This document shows, one piece after another, positions 47,500-61,439 of a stretch of DNA of 64,000 nucleotides. A model generated the notes under the pieces. That model searched no databases. It was not told the DNA's origin and saw only the letters and a list, made by a program, of their open reading frames with translations. The position numbers were made by a program, and so were the translations under genes. Source of the DNA: Calliphora vicina (taxonomy: Eukaryota > Arthropoda > Insecta > Diptera > Calliphoridae); assembly GCF_958450345.1 (NCBI RefSeq), contig NC_088783.1:99753302-99817301 (forward strand), written 5' to 3'. Numbering within the stretch: position 1 is the stretch's first letter; each line of letters opens with the position of its first letter.

Positions 47500-47760
47500 A
47501 TACTAGTGATAGAAAGGAAATATTGGTGCCATTTTGCTAAAAAATCTAAAATTATTTTTTTTATTTTTTTATGATATTTGCGCCCCTGTTGTGGGTTTTT
47601 GGAACTATTTTAAGGATTCAAAAATCAAAAATTTAAGGACGCAAAAACCTTCAGAATCAATTTACGCAAAACCCCGCAATTTTTCAAATTAACTCTAAAA
47701 TACACAGGTTTGGGAAATATGAGCAATGAATCTTATGGTGTTCTATTTACATTTTGATTG
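47500..47760. repeat. Dispersed repeat, inverse of 33480-33720
   Basis: The block TTTGCGCCCCTGTTGTGGGT TTTTGGAACTATTTTAAGG mirrors 33520-33570. It is non-coding and of unknown class. Confidence 0.5.
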
Positions 47761-47784
47761 AAAGACTGATGTTCAGGTATCCAA

Positions 47785-49690
47785 TTAAAATTGGAGATTG
47801 TAAGGTGGTAATCCGGGTAATTCCAGCGAGTTTAAAAACTCGGTTGGATAGTTGACGACATCATATTGGGAAGTAACGGAATCCACCGATTTGTACGTCA
47901 TCAATTTCACTTTAAATCTTAAAATTCAATTCGTCAACAACAATATTTTTCGCAGGCAATATAGCACGTTCGCTCAACCAATCATGATTTTTATTTAATT
48001 TTTTGCAATGTTTGGAAACACTTTTCGGATGAGTTCGGATTTTGATGCATTAACCTGGCAGAAAGCGTCGGGAAATTGAATGCAGCCGAGATTTTGCCGT
48101 TGCCAATGTCCAGCAATTGCTCGACACTCATGTTCACAGTCAATTTGAGTTTCTTGACGTTTTTCCACAAAACGGTTGAAGTCGTCCGTTATCGATTGGC
48201 ATTGACCATGGAATCACGCGCAATGTTTGCCGAAAATCACCTGCCAACAGAATCATCGCACCACCAAACCGGCTTTGATTGATTCGTAAATCTTGCAACG
48301 TGTTGTCTAATGACTCCAAAGATTTTATGCGCCATTGTACAATCATCCCAAGCTTTGGCCATCGCACTGTTCTTGGAAATGTTGGATTTTCATTGATTTG
48401 CATATTCAATGGCAACTTGAGTGCTGAATGAGCAGTTGGACCGCCTTCTAACAACGTAGCTACAATTCCTGATGAAGCAAGTGCAAATGAAATATCATTC
48501 TGCGAGCGTATCGCTGTCAAAATCAATGCGATGCATAAAGTTTTTCCAGTTCCAAAGGGACCTTCCAAAAAAAATCACGATTCAGTGTAATCTTTCACAA
48601 CTTTCAGAAGAGTGTCGTACGCATGTTTTTTCGTCGATTCAACAGTGGAACGTTTATTCGAACTGATCACCTCAAGGCATCGCAATTATATTGTTTTTTG
48701 CGTCGCAACACTTGATTAAATGCGTCGTGCATCGGGTAATACCTTGTTCGACATCATCAAGCATATGTCCTTAATTAATATCAAAGCCGCGTTGTAAATT
48801 TTCTCGTTCAGTTGCAAATTAGGATTTGATGTTCTAAAACGCATCTGATGCTAAATATTATCACACATTGCATCTTTGCATTTGCTACACAAATCAGTCG
48901 GTTAGGATGAAAAACATGTTGAGATAATTGTCGAAAACAATGTTCGTATTTGATGAGAATTTGACGAAAGCACAGCATATCCAAGGGTGTATTCCCAATG
49001 AGTGTCATTCTCTAACAATCGCAAGTGTTGGCACTCTTCTCTACACGTGTCACACAATTCAACATTTATAGTTCGCAAATCGTGGAATGATGTTGGGCCA
49101 CGAACGTTGACTAATAGCAAATGCAAATAGAAATAATCATCGGTTCTTGGATGGACTGTGTAAATGCAACCTAATGCGTCGTTTGAAAATAAATAGGGGA
49201 AACCTGGAACTGGATTTCCTTGTTTCCGCCGTTGAAATTTCTTTGACGATTGATTCCAAGTATAATATCTTGGCATTTTGGAGTATATCAGCGATCGGGC
49301 AAAAATCATTTGGGCACATTTCAAAACATGGCGGTCAATCAACTCATTGCAATACATTGCCCTCAGTAAAGTACACTCTTTGACCATTTTCAGATGTACG
49401 GCTAAATGAACAACAGTTGGATATCTTTCATGAATGGCAAATGTAAAAATGCGCCAAATTGCTTCGTTACTTCACATTTGAAGTTGAGTGACTTCATCGT
49501 TGGAATTCTCCGCACTAACTCAGTCATGTCACTGCCTTTGGTTACATATTTGCAGATGTATTTGATAACTCAGCCATGTCACTGCTTTATTTTTTGGAAG
49601 TGTTTACCTGAGAGCAGTTTGGCTTGCCATAATGAAAATTTCATATTTAGAATGACACAAGGTCTCAAAGGAGAGACTAACCACATTAGT
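47785..49690 (-). pseudogene. Helitron Rep-helicase remnant (helicase and linker)
   Basis: From 5' to 3' on the minus strand: SDMTELVRRIP and FGAFLHLPFMKDIQLLF (about 49420-49530); PRYYTWNQSSKKFQRRKQG, FPYLFSNDALGCIYTVHPRT and LLLVNVRGPTSFHDLRTI (48902-49387); then the PIF1-like helicase with Walker A GPFGTGKT, SGIVATLLEGGPTAHSALKL and GGAMILLAGDFRQTLRVIP (48140-48568); then ISAAFNFPDAFCQVN, VDSVTSQYDVVNYPTEFLNS and ELPGLPPYNLQF (47785-48080). This is the known domain order of animal Helitron proteins, downstream of Rep. The Walker B segment is worn and at least three frameshifts are present. The HUH nuclease part and both element ends are not seen. It has a fuller helicase than the other Helitron copies here. 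Confidence 0.88.
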
Positions 49691-49774
49691 TTACCCTAAT
49701 GCTGCTAGTACACATAAGTATTCATGAGATTTCCGTAAGGCCATTACAAATGTTTAGGTAACACAGCAAATATT

Positions 49775-50160
49775 TTTTAGATTTTAAGAAAATTGGTCTA
49801 AAATATGATAGTAAAAATCATTTTGCTATTGAACAACGGCTCAGCACATCCAGACGTGCTGGATTTCAATGCTGAAAACGTTATTGTGAAATTTTTTCCA
49901 CCAAATTGGACGTCTTTGATCCAACCGACCAGGGTACAATATGGAGCTTTAAATGTCATTATCAAAAAACTATACGTATTAAAAAACTACTCAAAATGCT
50001 CCCGATCCCGACCATTACGGATAATCGAGGTCTCACTGTACTTTTAAAATTATTGTTCACCAGATATTCGAAATTAACTATTTACTATTTAATCCAATTA
50101 AGAACAATTTTAGACAAACTATGTACAATGATAAGAGAGCTATTCGGTCAAAGTTAGAAG
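49775..50160 (+). pseudogene. pogo/Tigger-type transposase fragment
   Basis: The plus strand reads ILLLNNGSAHPDVLDFNAEN, VIVKFFPPNWTSLIQP, then, shifted one frame, TDQGTIWSFKCHYQKTIRIK KLLKMLP. It matches the core of pogo/jerky DDE transposases (LLLDNA.AHP ... FLPPN.TSLIQPMDQG.I..FK..Y...). The catalytic D of LLLDNA is N here, and a frameshift splits the QPMDQG motif. Only about 100 residues remain. Confidence 0.88.
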
Positions 50161-51839
50161 AAACTCGAAATAATAGTTCTCAAGATTAGAAATTTAGAAA
50201 TGACTATTATCTTTGTATAGTAGGTGGCTCGTAAAAGGCTTAAATACATTTACAATTATAGTTTCTCAGATATATCATATAAATTATTTCGTCTCTATTT
50301 TTGACCATTTCATGCCTGACAGTCCTGACACAGTCCTTTAGAGTTTATAACCGACAATTATACCTAGAAACATTGTTGCCTTTGAAAGCTTGGAGTCCGA
50401 ACTACAGGTTCGCCCAGGAACGGCGGTCAGGGGATTAAAATAGTAGCTAAATTAAACGTATTGTTTTATGAACTGCTGGACATGAAAAATTTAACATTTT
50501 CTATATGGTAAAAGAATGGGATAGAAATCATTACCAAATTTCTATCATCTCATGCTTAAGTCGTTAAAGTACAGGACTTATTACAAATTAAACCCTTTCT
50601 TCATTGTGGTTTTGGATACAGGAAACATTTGTTAAACTCTGTAACACTTAAACTCTCACGTTCAGTGTCTTTTTTATATTTTGAACATTTTAATCAGCAA
50701 CGGCAGCAACAACCAGTAATGCATGGAAGAGTTAACAACATGTTGAGCGATTAAATGTTGATGATACCACAGTAAAAACAACTACAACAACAACAATAGC
50801 AACAATGAAAAATCAATAAGTTTTACGCATCTTGTTACACTCTGTATTCAATATTCCATTAAAAAAAGTAGGGGATTGTATGTGAAAATTTTACAAAAAA
50901 AAAAACAAAACACCGGCCAATCCTTGTTTTCTAACTGACATGAAAATCAACCGCAACAACAACAAAAAAACAACAGCAATAACAAGAATAAGAATATCAG
51001 CAATAACCGTCATGTTAGTGATGTGAGTTAGTTTTCAATCGATATTTTGCAAGAAGTATCAATTTTCTACAATGTTGATGATGATGATGATGCGGAAGAC
51101 AGTGTTTGGTGCCTAAAATGCCGTCTAAATGTTTTGTTGTTTTAATAAAGACGTTTTCGATATAAAACACTCCTTTTCTCTAAGACCCTCTAGTAGGCAC
51201 AACATAAATTGGTTTTATTTTGTTCCTTTTCCACTTCTGTGGTTTCTTTTGAACATTCTCAAAATAAGACTAAAATAAATGGAGAATTGAAATTGTTGAA
51301 CATGTTGCATAAATATTTTGTTGTGATGACGTTGCTGTTATTGTTGTTGCAATGTTTATTCATTTCTGTTGTTGCGTCAGTTTTTTTTTTTGTTCCTTTT
51401 TAGTATTTTGCTGATACGTGTGCAAATTGATCGGTTGTTTATACTGTTGCATGCCAAGCTTTGTGTTTCAGCCTCGTCTTCCTCATCTTTTGAGGTTGCA
51501 TGTCTTTTCATTTTGGTTTAAGTTTTTTTTTAAATATTTTTTTTAATAAAGTATCTAAGTACACTCAAGAAATCAACCATGAAATTTTACAACTTTTGAA
51601 AGGATTAATTCTCAACTAGTTTTATGTTGAAACAATTTAGATAGCATTTTGAAGAAATTGAGCATCTTATAATATAATTTAGATCCAGTCCAACGAGGAC
51701 TTAAGAAAAATAATTCTATCAAATTGGATCTGACTTCAACTTTTTCCTTTCTAGGATTGTTCCTCCAAAAAATGTTAATTTACTATTTTTTAATACATAA
51801 TTTTTAAATTATCTTCCAATTGTTCATAGCTGCTTTCAA
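50161..51839. other. No gene seen; CAA/CAG-rich tracts
   Basis: AACAACAACAA and GCAACAACAA runs at 50695-50810 and 50950-51000, with GATGATGATGATGATG near 51075. Probable host intergenic or intronic DNA. Confidence 0.5.
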
Positions 51840-52200
51840 ATTAAGAGGTTTTTTTATGGTTTTAAATGTTTGGGGTAAATTTTGCCTCAAGTGCGTTCAT
51901 AGTAAATGCTGAACTTCAAGATATATTTTTCTCATGTTTCATAAAATCCTAAATATTGAAAATTTTACCTTTGACCTGCACGACTTAAGGATTAATATTG
52001 CCCGAATTTTATAAAATAAAGGGATACATTTTAAATTTCCTGGACTATAATATTCTGAATAGTTTTATTTAAAATTCATAACTGATTATTCCCCAAAAAT
52101 ATACCAAAAAATACATTTTCCCGAATTCAAATCGCAGTTATGGCTAAACTATGGAAGGTATTCACATAATTTGTCTGTATTTTTATTATTATTCAGCGGC
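51840..52200. repeat. Diverged copy of the AGAGTGTCCC-ended repeat
   Basis: The block CTGGACTATAATATTCTGAA TAG and its surroundings match 5190-5330 and, in reverse, 61150-61330. The part near 51850-51900 matches 61810-61860. Confidence 0.6.
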
Positions 52201-55200
52201 ATGATATTTTTTCGGACTTGGAGGACTCTAATGTAATTTAATATAGATTCAAAATAAACTATTTGCAGTCTGTGTTAGTGTTGACCGTTGTAAATAACTC
52301 CTGATCATTAGATTTATAAACGACAAATTATAAATTAAACATATTAATTTTCAATTAATGGAAAATTTCCAGAAATTTACTTGCAACAAACTTTGAGTGT
52401 TATTCGTACAACGCTTGTTCATATTATGTAGGGTCTAATTATTGTGGCAAGCCCCTGAGGTATAATTTGCCTGATTGATTTACATAACGATCGAAAATGA
52501 TCAAGACATTAATTTCTTATTAACGTTGCCTCAAACGCAATAACAGCCTCAAATAGCAACAGCCACGGCACGGCCACAGCAACTTCAACATCAATAATAA
52601 TAACAGCAATAATACATATTGGCAACAAAATGCAACACGAAAGCACACACGTACAGTCTGACAGACAGTCAGACACACAGATCGATCATTGGCAAAGATG
52701 TTCGTTCGTACGATCTCCCGTTTCGTTTATTGGCAGCGCATACACATATTTAAAGTCTTCATTTTCCACAAAAGCGATGTTTCAATTTAATACCTTCTGT
52801 TCTCTTCAGAATAAAGTATGAACAAAAACCACAAAATATTGCCAACTGATGCTTAAACACGTCAAACTATTATATTTGGTTAAAGCTGGAAAGAAGAACA
52901 ATTTCAGATAATTCAATTAAATGAAATTGTATTTTTTCAGAGTCTTAATAAAGTCATATAATTTTAAATAAATGCACTCGTAAAACAATTTATTCACTTG
53001 GCGTGGATTCATTTGTATGTTGCGGTCTTAACTGGTAGCTATCGTTCATTTTAGTAGATAGTTTTTGAAAAATATCTTGATTTTAATAATGTCGATATAC
53101 TTAATATTTGTATTAAGAAGGTATTCCTATGATTTTATATATTGTTAGAATAAATACATAGAAGGGAAGGAGAGAGAAATGTCAATGAAAACAATTAAAC
53201 AAAAACGGTACAACCTATTAACTTGCGAACCATTAAGGCTTGATGAGGCATATAAGAATATGGACCGATACCGCATACTTGTTGTATAGTGGTAATAAAG
53301 CATGTCACATCCAATTCCGTATCAAATTGCATAAAAGTTTCACGGTTTTGCACTAAACTTTTAAATCATTCAGTTTTATACTGACGCTAGAAATACCAAA
53401 TTCCTCTAACCGATAATTTTACAATGCACAATGGGTATATAGAGAAGGGTTGGTAGACTTGTGTACCATTCATCAACTATTACACGGTGCTACGATGGAA
53501 AAAAAACTTGGAAAACGACCTAGCGTGGGTTATAGGGCTTGCTGAGTACATTACAAATTGTGTCAAAAAATTTCAGAAACACCCTCAAATTCAGATGATA
53601 TTCTGACAAAACCGTTATCAGTGATGTTCGTCAACTTATCGATCTGCAACTCAGTCAGTTTTTGTGCGACTTTAAATTTTTTAACGGGTTTGGAAAGAAA
53701 ACTGATTATGTTTTAAAATGACTTGCATTTTTTGATACATTTGTAAGTTATAAGTATTGTTTTTGTTAAGAATATCTAAAAGAAAAACAAAATTTATCAA
53801 CTTTTTTGAGTTTAGTTGCTTTTCACTGCTTATTTTGATATAGAAGCTTATACATATTTATACCAGTGAATAAAGGAAATTTAGTTCTTAACAAAATGTG
53901 GGTTTAATTATTCAAATCGAATGAAAACTGTAAAAGTTATTCAACTGTTCATTATATCCTTTTGTAGTATTTTCTCCCTCAGTCCATATGAATAAGAAAA
54001 ACAAAAAAACTATACAAAAACAAATATGTATTTGTAAAATTTTTAATTTATAAAGGTAAATTTTGTGCAACTTTTTTCGAAAAAGTTTAATAACTTTTGC
54101 AAGTATAAACCGATTTTAACAAATAATATCTCGTTTTTGTCTACATAAAATTGTCTTTAAAACAATGTGCAAAAAGAAATAGGGTTTCATAGAAGAAAAA
54201 AAATAAAACAACAATTGTTGAATTTGAAAAATTACGAATAAAAAATAAGAAAGAAATAGAAACTTTTTATAAAAACTTACATAATTTCTTGGAAAACAGA
54301 TTTTATGTTTATATTTTATGAAAGCCTAATTCTTTGCCTATCCATAGATGTTTAAAATTTTTAAATCGGTCTAAAAATGTGTGTTAGAGGTACTACAGTC
54401 CTACGACCTACCCTAAAACAGTTTTTTTCAAAATAACTCAAAATTTTGAGGGTATTTTAAAATCTTTGAAAACGATTTCAGTATGTCCTCACCTAGGCCT
54501 ACAGCCTCCATTAAGTCGTTTTCAAGTTCTGACAAAAAGTGTTATTTTGTAGCAGAGTGTTATTGAAGGTAAACAATTTATAAACCGAGACAGTTCTACA
54601 ACACATTGTAAACGAAACGGAAATATAGAGGTCTATATGAACAAATATTCTAAAAACTCCTTATATTAAAGGCAACAACAGACAACCATTAAATTCAATC
54701 CGTAGTCAACTAATGAGGTACTCTTTTTTAGCCATATTTAGCCATTTTTTAGCCACTCAGGTCCAAATTTGAGATGTATTTTTACTAAATTGCATTTCGA
54801 AACCAACTATCTCTAAGAAGTAATAATCTTGATGAAATCGGCAGAATGAACTTCCCCAATTGGTAGTGGCTGCAGAATTTCAGCGTATCGCAGACGATAA
54901 TTTTCTTAATCAAAGAACTCTATTATGATTTATAATGTGGAGTTCATTTCAAAGATCATGAGAGTACCATCAACAAGGGTATTTGTGAGCAATGCACACA
55001 TTTGCCAACTTGTTTTCTAATCGTATAGATTATGTTCACATCAGGAAGCATAAGATGGTCGAATCTGAACATAGGGATTCACGACCTTGATTATATGTAC
55101 TGGTGAAACGTCACACATGCCTTCAGGCATACGGTGCAAATTAACTAATTAGACTCCACGAAAATGAAATGTGTCAAGACAAAACTTAATACAAACAACA

Positions 55201-55250
55201 AAATTTCCCCCATCAATCTTTGAGCACAACAAATTAATGAAGTACATATG
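52201..55250. other. No gene seen
   Basis: AT-rich unique-looking sequence. Open frames are short and lack recognisable domains. A CAACAGCC...CAGCAA-rich patch lies at 52540-52620. Confidence 0.45.
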
Positions 55251-55473
55251 TACACTGAATCAATTAAGTCTCCGTACAGACATACTCATAATATAAACTA
55301 GATATTTATGGTCACTTTTCAATACATATTTAAACCTTTTTATACCCTTCAGCTTCGTGAGAAGGGTATATATAAGTTTGTCATTCCGTTTGTAATTTCT
55401 ACATTTTTCATTTCCGACCCTATAAAGTATATATATTCTGGATCCTTATAGATAGCGGAGTCGATTAAGCCAT

Positions 55474-55611
<138 letters not shown>

Positions 55612-55795
55612 TGAAATCAATTTTCTGAAGGCCCCAGATATCTCCGGGATCCAAATCTTCAACAATTCTGTCAGACATACTTTCGAGAATTTTGCTATTT
55701 AAAATCAGCAAAATCCGTCCATAAATAACGGAGATATGAGCAAAAATCCGAGACAACCTCTGAAAATTTCATCAAAAAACACAATGTATTGCATG

Positions 55796-56110
55796 CTTTG
55801 ACAAAAAACAACAAAACGTGTGGTTGGATGTGCAAGCTTTGCGTATTTTGTTTTTTTTTGTGTTTTGTTTCTTATGGCGTTGTTGTTGTTTTTTATACAA
55901 CTAAACTTTTGTTTGGTTGTGTGTTGGTTTTTTTGACAAAAAATCAACAAATCGTATGTTTGAATGTGCATGCTTTGCGTATTTTGTTTTTCTTTTGTGT
56001 TTTGTTTCTTTTGGCGTTGTTGTTGTTTTTTATACAATTAAACGTATGTTTGGATGTGTGTTGGTTTCATTGCCTTGCGTATTTTGTTTTTGTTTTTTCT
56101 TTTGGTGTTC
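55796..56110. repeat. ~134-bp tandem repeat, about 2.3 copies
   Basis: The units begin TTTGACAAAAAAC/TCAAC and include GCTTTGCGTATTTTG and GGCGTTGTTGTTGTTTTTTA. The third unit breaks off after GCGTATTTTGTTTTTG. It is unique to this mini-me copy. Confidence 0.8.
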
Positions 56111-56459
56111 TGTTTCGTTTGTGTTCTTGATAAATTTAGGATGCTGTACGCTGAAAGTGGGCAATGTACATACATACCTATATACTAATTATAAAAAATA
56201 ATAATGCATAAACAACAAAGGTGAAGGGTATATAAGATTCGGCATAGCCGAATATAGCACTCTTACTTGTTTTAATTCATTTTATAAAAAATCTTATAAA
56301 CTAGAAATCAACATAAAAAAACTACAAACATTTTCATTAAAAACATAAAAATTTACATAAATTCAATAATTGTACGAAAAGTACAGTTTTAAGGCAAGGA
56401 ATCCCAATATTAATTTTAATTGAATTTAATATGTGGTAGGTCCTCCTTTCTGAGCAATT

Positions 56460-57408
56460 GCAGCATTTTAATGGCTGTGCATGGAATGGACCAGCTTTGT
56501 TGTTGTCAGGGAATCTATTTTATACCACTCTTCCATTATAACGGCTTTTAGCTGATCTTTTCTTGTTATATTGTGCTGCCGAACCCTTCTTTCCAAGTGA
56601 TCCATATATGCTCAATCGGGTTGAGATCAGGTGACTGAGCTGTGCGATTTAAGTGCTTAAGAACATTATAAATAAGACATTCCTTTACTAATCTAGAGGT
56701 GTGATTAGGATCTTGTTGGAAGCAATACAAACGTCCCAAGCCTAATTTTCCAGAACTTTGTTTTAAGTTTTCTTTTAATATATTAAGGTATGCATAGTGT
56801 TTTCAACAAAAATAAGTTATCCCACCCCAGATGAAGCCATGTAACCCCAAACAATAACGTTACCTCCTCCATGTTTTACGGTTAGCGTCAAATGCTTCGG
56901 ATTCATTTCAGTATTTGGCTTTCTCCATAACATTTCTCTTCCATCAGAACCAAAAACATTCAATTTACTTTCATCGCTAAAAATAACTCGATCCCAAAAT
57001 AAAAAAATCTTTATCAATATGCTCGATAGCGTAATCCAATCTCTTTTTCATGTTCACTTTTCGAACAAGGGGCTTCTTACGGCTTACTCGACCATTGTAT
57101 CCATTTAGTTTAAGAGCGTTTCTTACAGTTTGGGGGTTTACCGTTAATTCATCACTAGTTTTCAAGTTTCCCGCAATTAAACATGCGTTAATTTTTGGAT
57201 TACCTTCTACAAATCGTACAATTCTTCTCTCTAAGTGGTGATCTATTTTTCTTGGATGGTCAGTTCTTTGTTTATTTGCCATTGTTCCGATTTTTTTGAA
57301 CTGTTGAATAACGTACTGAATGGAAGAGCGTGGTCTTTTTACAATATCCTTGATTTCGGTTAGATTTTTTCCTTCATTTTGCAAGTTAATAATTTTCTTT
57401 CTATCCAT
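56460..57408 (-). pseudogene. Tc1-like transposase, nearly complete but frameshifted
   Basis: From the likely start at 57408: MDRKKIINLQNEGKNLTEIK, IVKRPRSSIQYVIQQFKKI, a bipartite helix-turn-helix, then YNGRVSRKKPLVRKVNMKKR. A frameshift near 57005 leads into FWDRVIFSDESKLNVFGSDG, with the first catalytic D, and LTVKHGGGNVIVWGYMASSG VG. Past 56815 the frame is broken, but FQQDPNHTSRLVK (two residues, DN, deleted at the second catalytic site) and QSPDLNPIEHIW with the E are readable. The usual length is about 340 residues. It is a DD34E Tc1 type, inactive. Confidence 0.87.
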
Positions 57409-57789
57409 TAAAATTTGCTTATTTTTGGATTCCCTGACGACAACAAAGCTGGTCCATTCCATGCACAGCCATTAAAATTAAGCAATTGCTTAGAAAGGAG
57501 GACCTACCACATATTAAATGCAATTAAGTTTAATATTGGGATTCCTAGCCTTAAAACGGTTAACTGTACGGAGACTTTTTTGGTGATACTTTTCGTACAA
57601 TTATTGAATTTATGTAAATTTTTATGTTTTTAAGGAAAACGTTTGTATTTTTTTTATGTTGATTTCTAGTTTATAAGATTTTTTATAAAATGAATTAAAA
57701 AAAGTTTTAAATATGTATTGAAAAGTGACCATAAATTGCTAGTTTATATTATGAGTATGTCTGTACGGAGACTTAATTGATTCAGTGTA

Positions 57790-60181
57790 TCTAAGTTTTG
57801 TTATCATAATTACGATGTAGCGACTCTCTGGAACAAGTCGTAATAATTGATTTAATGATCATAACAAATTGAAGCACTCGGGTCGTGATCGTTCATGTTT
57901 GGAATGGGATCGTAAGGAAAGTCAAGGTTGGACCTCCTAAATCTAACATGGAATAGATCATAACAGATGCATTGATTTTGAGTGTTCCTGGATACAGGTG
58001 AAATGTAGGTTTTATATGGAGACAAAAGAGCATGAAAATGAGTAAGACTTTAGTTACTCTCAAAGTAAGATTCTACAGTATATAGTATATTCTATAGTTG
58101 GCCCGATTTGCTAGTAAAATGTCCACTAAAACAACTATAAAATTTTTCACACCTTCTGAAATACAACTTTTAAAAAAAATAAATTTACTTGATTACAAAG
58201 TATTTATGTACTTGTATTAATTACATTTTAATATACTTTAGTTAAAAACCAAACAATTTCTTATAATTTTGTTCAACAAGTGTTAGGCGAAAATCACAAA
58301 ACTGCAAAAGAAAAAAATGTCATAATTCCATATTCCATTTCCATATGTAAGAATATTTGCATTTTGTAATTATAATTGCACTAATTATTAAGAATGTTGA
58401 AATTCCATGATTTTTAAATGCATGTCCATACGACAATCACAGACACGAGGACACGCAAATCCTCCAACCGGTTGTGAGCATTAAAACAATTATCAAACAT
58501 TAAACCAATCAATTTTGTTGCATCCACAGCCATTCTGTCTGAATGCGGTCGGTATTCCAACATGTATGTATGTCCGTTTGTCCAAATGAATGACTTTCAT
58601 GTTCACATTTAAGTATGTGGTGTATGTAAGTCGTTAAAATAAATGGCTTACAACACTTTTATGGAGCATGATTGAGTTGTCATATTTTATCACCGTAAAT
58701 GACTACTTTGCCAAGATCGGCCGGCGCAAACTCAACGTAACATTGCAATGCAATGCATCGCATGTAAAGGCAACAAAGCACACAAATAAAGGATCATTTA
58801 CAAAATGTCTTTATTACTGAATAAGCCAAAAAACAGACAGTTCTTCATTTTAAGACTGACGATCAGACATTTAAAGTTGCCAGATTAAACAGAAAATGAT
58901 TGACATCGTTCCAGTTGACTGAGATACTAAGTTCCATTACCAATAGCAACAACAGAAATGTAACGAAAACTTTGAAGGAACACTTTGCTAATATGCATGA
59001 AACACTAAATTTTTAAAAAATTTAGATTAGGCTCCAACATTAAATCTACTTAACTGACAATGATAAAAGTGATGCACATTCCTATAATGACAGTAATATC
59101 GAACCGTATGGTTATTTTGTTGTTCTACAAAATTGCAATTTGCAATAGCAACGGGAGAGATATATGTTTGTCTCTTTTTCAAAACCAAAATAATTTTGAC
59201 ATTTTCATTTAGTCGTTTTCTATTGACATATTACTAAAACCAGCTGATTCACATATGTATAATTTGTGATATCTACCATCTGGCAACACGATCGCTGCTC
59301 AGACTTGTTCAATAAACAAAACCAAAAATTGTATTTATTTTGAAATACGAGTATTGTGGTAACAATTTCTATATGGCGAATAAAAGGGCCGACACCTGTA
59401 AGTGTTTTTAAGCCATGAATTTATTTTATTTTATTTAAGTGGAAACAAATAAAGACATCAAAGGTGTGAGTGAAGCAAAAACAAAAAGTATCCAAAAAGT
59501 AAAACACAACTAAAAGTGGTTGAAGGCACACGAATTCTGTGTTCAAACCATTTCAAAAACTGCTTGAGAATTTTGTGGTGCGATCGGTTGGTTACACAGG
59601 TTGATGTGGCAGTAGTTGTTGGTTTATTGGCCACATGAATGTGAGTGTGTGTTTGTATGATGTTCAGGTGATAATATACCCGCCATTTTCGTAATGGAAA
59701 GTAATTATTGTTTGTGGTACACGAATTACAGTAATCGTCATAAAACGTTTCCCCATGACTGCCTTGAGTAACAGGCGCAAGAATTTAAATCAGCCAGCTT
59801 CAGTCGGCCAACCAACTAACCAACCAACCATCCATCTATCCATTCATTCATTCGACACAGGTCGCCGTTAAACAACAGCAAGTCAAATATCATTATCGGC
59901 ATACGAGTACATTCATACAAACAAACATTCGTACTGCAATACCAAGCATTGTGATCTTATTAGTGTTTACAAGTATTCGATAATAAGGGATACTCTCTTT
60001 TCAGATTGCATTATGTATAAAATGCCATTAAATAAAATTAATGTTTTACATAAATTTAAATTAAAAGCAACTATCTGTAATGATTTATAGTAGGGATATT
60101 TTCAATAATGAATATTGAAGGTTCTGAAGTAGGGTTATTGCTAATTAATATCTAGTTCAAGATAACCAATTTTATTCAAAA
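57790..60181. other. No gene seen
   Basis: AT-rich, unique-looking DNA. A run of CCAACCAACTAACCAACCAA lies near 59806. Possibly a host intergenic or intronic stretch. Confidence 0.5.
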
Positions 60182-60503
60182 CTAGATGACCCGCCCGGCT
60201 TCGCCCGGTAGCATTTAATAATGTTAGTTCTTCAAGTTTCTCCAACCCACATACACCTGCCTGTTTTTATTTATTTGCAAATAAAATATCTAAATTTGTA
60301 CTGCATACTTTAGGGAGCTTTTTTATTACAGTTGACTGGACTAAAAAAAGATCCGAGTTTTACCCGGAATTTTTGATTTTTTTTCTTTACAAACCATCTC
60401 CTGAAAATTTCTAATCGAATAAAAAAAAATCAGCCAAATCGCTCCAGCCGTTCTCACGTGATGCCATTATATACATGGACCATTTCATTTATATATATAT
60501 AGA
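60182..60503 (-). mobile_element. Short non-autonomous Helitron, second copy
   Basis: Minus-strand reading starts TCTATATATATATAAATG at 60503 after A and ends GGGTCATCTAG at 60182 before T. The GC-rich hairpin (CCGGGCGAAGCCGG) lies just inside the 3' end. It is the same element as 15428-15726. Confidence 0.85.
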
Positions 60504-60505
60504 TT

Positions 60506-61439
60506 AGAGTGTCCCAAAAATTTTTTTTTTTTGAATTTCGGAACGCATACCCTCTAATTTTTTATATATCTAAAACTATAGTTAACTACGAAATTTTGCC
60601 TTTCTATCATGTTTGCAACCCGTGCCGACTTGCGATTTAGTTTTGTGATGCATTTACAAGGGGAAAAAATGCAATTTTTTCAGTTTTTGTAAAATTTTTC
60701 ACTTCTGTAATTTAATTTAAAAGAATCGATATGTGTACGTAATTGTCATTCTAATAAGACATAAAACACAAAAATTGGTTAAAAAATGTTAAAGTTATTA
60801 AAAAATCGCCAGGCCATTAACGTGTCTCAGGCCACTGGAACAAGAAATGTAGGAACAAAATTAACATATTTTGAGAAATATTAAAATATGAGCTTATTTT
60901 TACTTAAAATATATACATATTTACTTGTATATGAGTTTTTGTCTTCGTAGGCAGTTTCAAAACTCCATTTTCAAAATTTTTAAAATTTTGTTAAACAAAT
61001 TTCCGAATTTTTTGATCATCACATGAGGATTTATTTACAACATAATAGGGAATAAAAATGTGAAAAAAATATGTCAATACCTCCTATAGTTTTTCCGTAC
61101 CTGCGATTTAAATTTTGCGATTTTCGAGAAAAACTAATTTTTTGGCCATATTTTGGCGAATCAACCAAATTTCCTTACTGTTATGATTTTTAAGTAAAAG
61201 CTATTCAGAATATTATAGTCCAGGTAATTCTAAACATAGTCTGAAAGGTTTACTAAAATCGGAAAACGTTAACCCTTAAATCGTGAAGGTCAAAGGTCAA
61301 TTTTTTCAATATTTGGAATTTCTAATGGAAAGATAGCGAAATGTTATATATTTTTGGTCCGATTTTGATGAAACTCAAGAAAAGTATAACATGATGTCTA
61401 GTATTTATAATAACGACACAAAAATTAAAAAGACACTCA
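60506..61439. repeat. AGAGTGTCCC-ended repeat, copy 2
   Basis: It starts AGAGTGTCCCAAAAA two bases after the Helitron and ends near AAAAAGACACTC at 61439. It is the reverse of 4939-5836 over most of its length, and both ends carry the same decamer in inverted form. Part of the family sequence appears again at 61861-61905. Confidence 0.7.
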
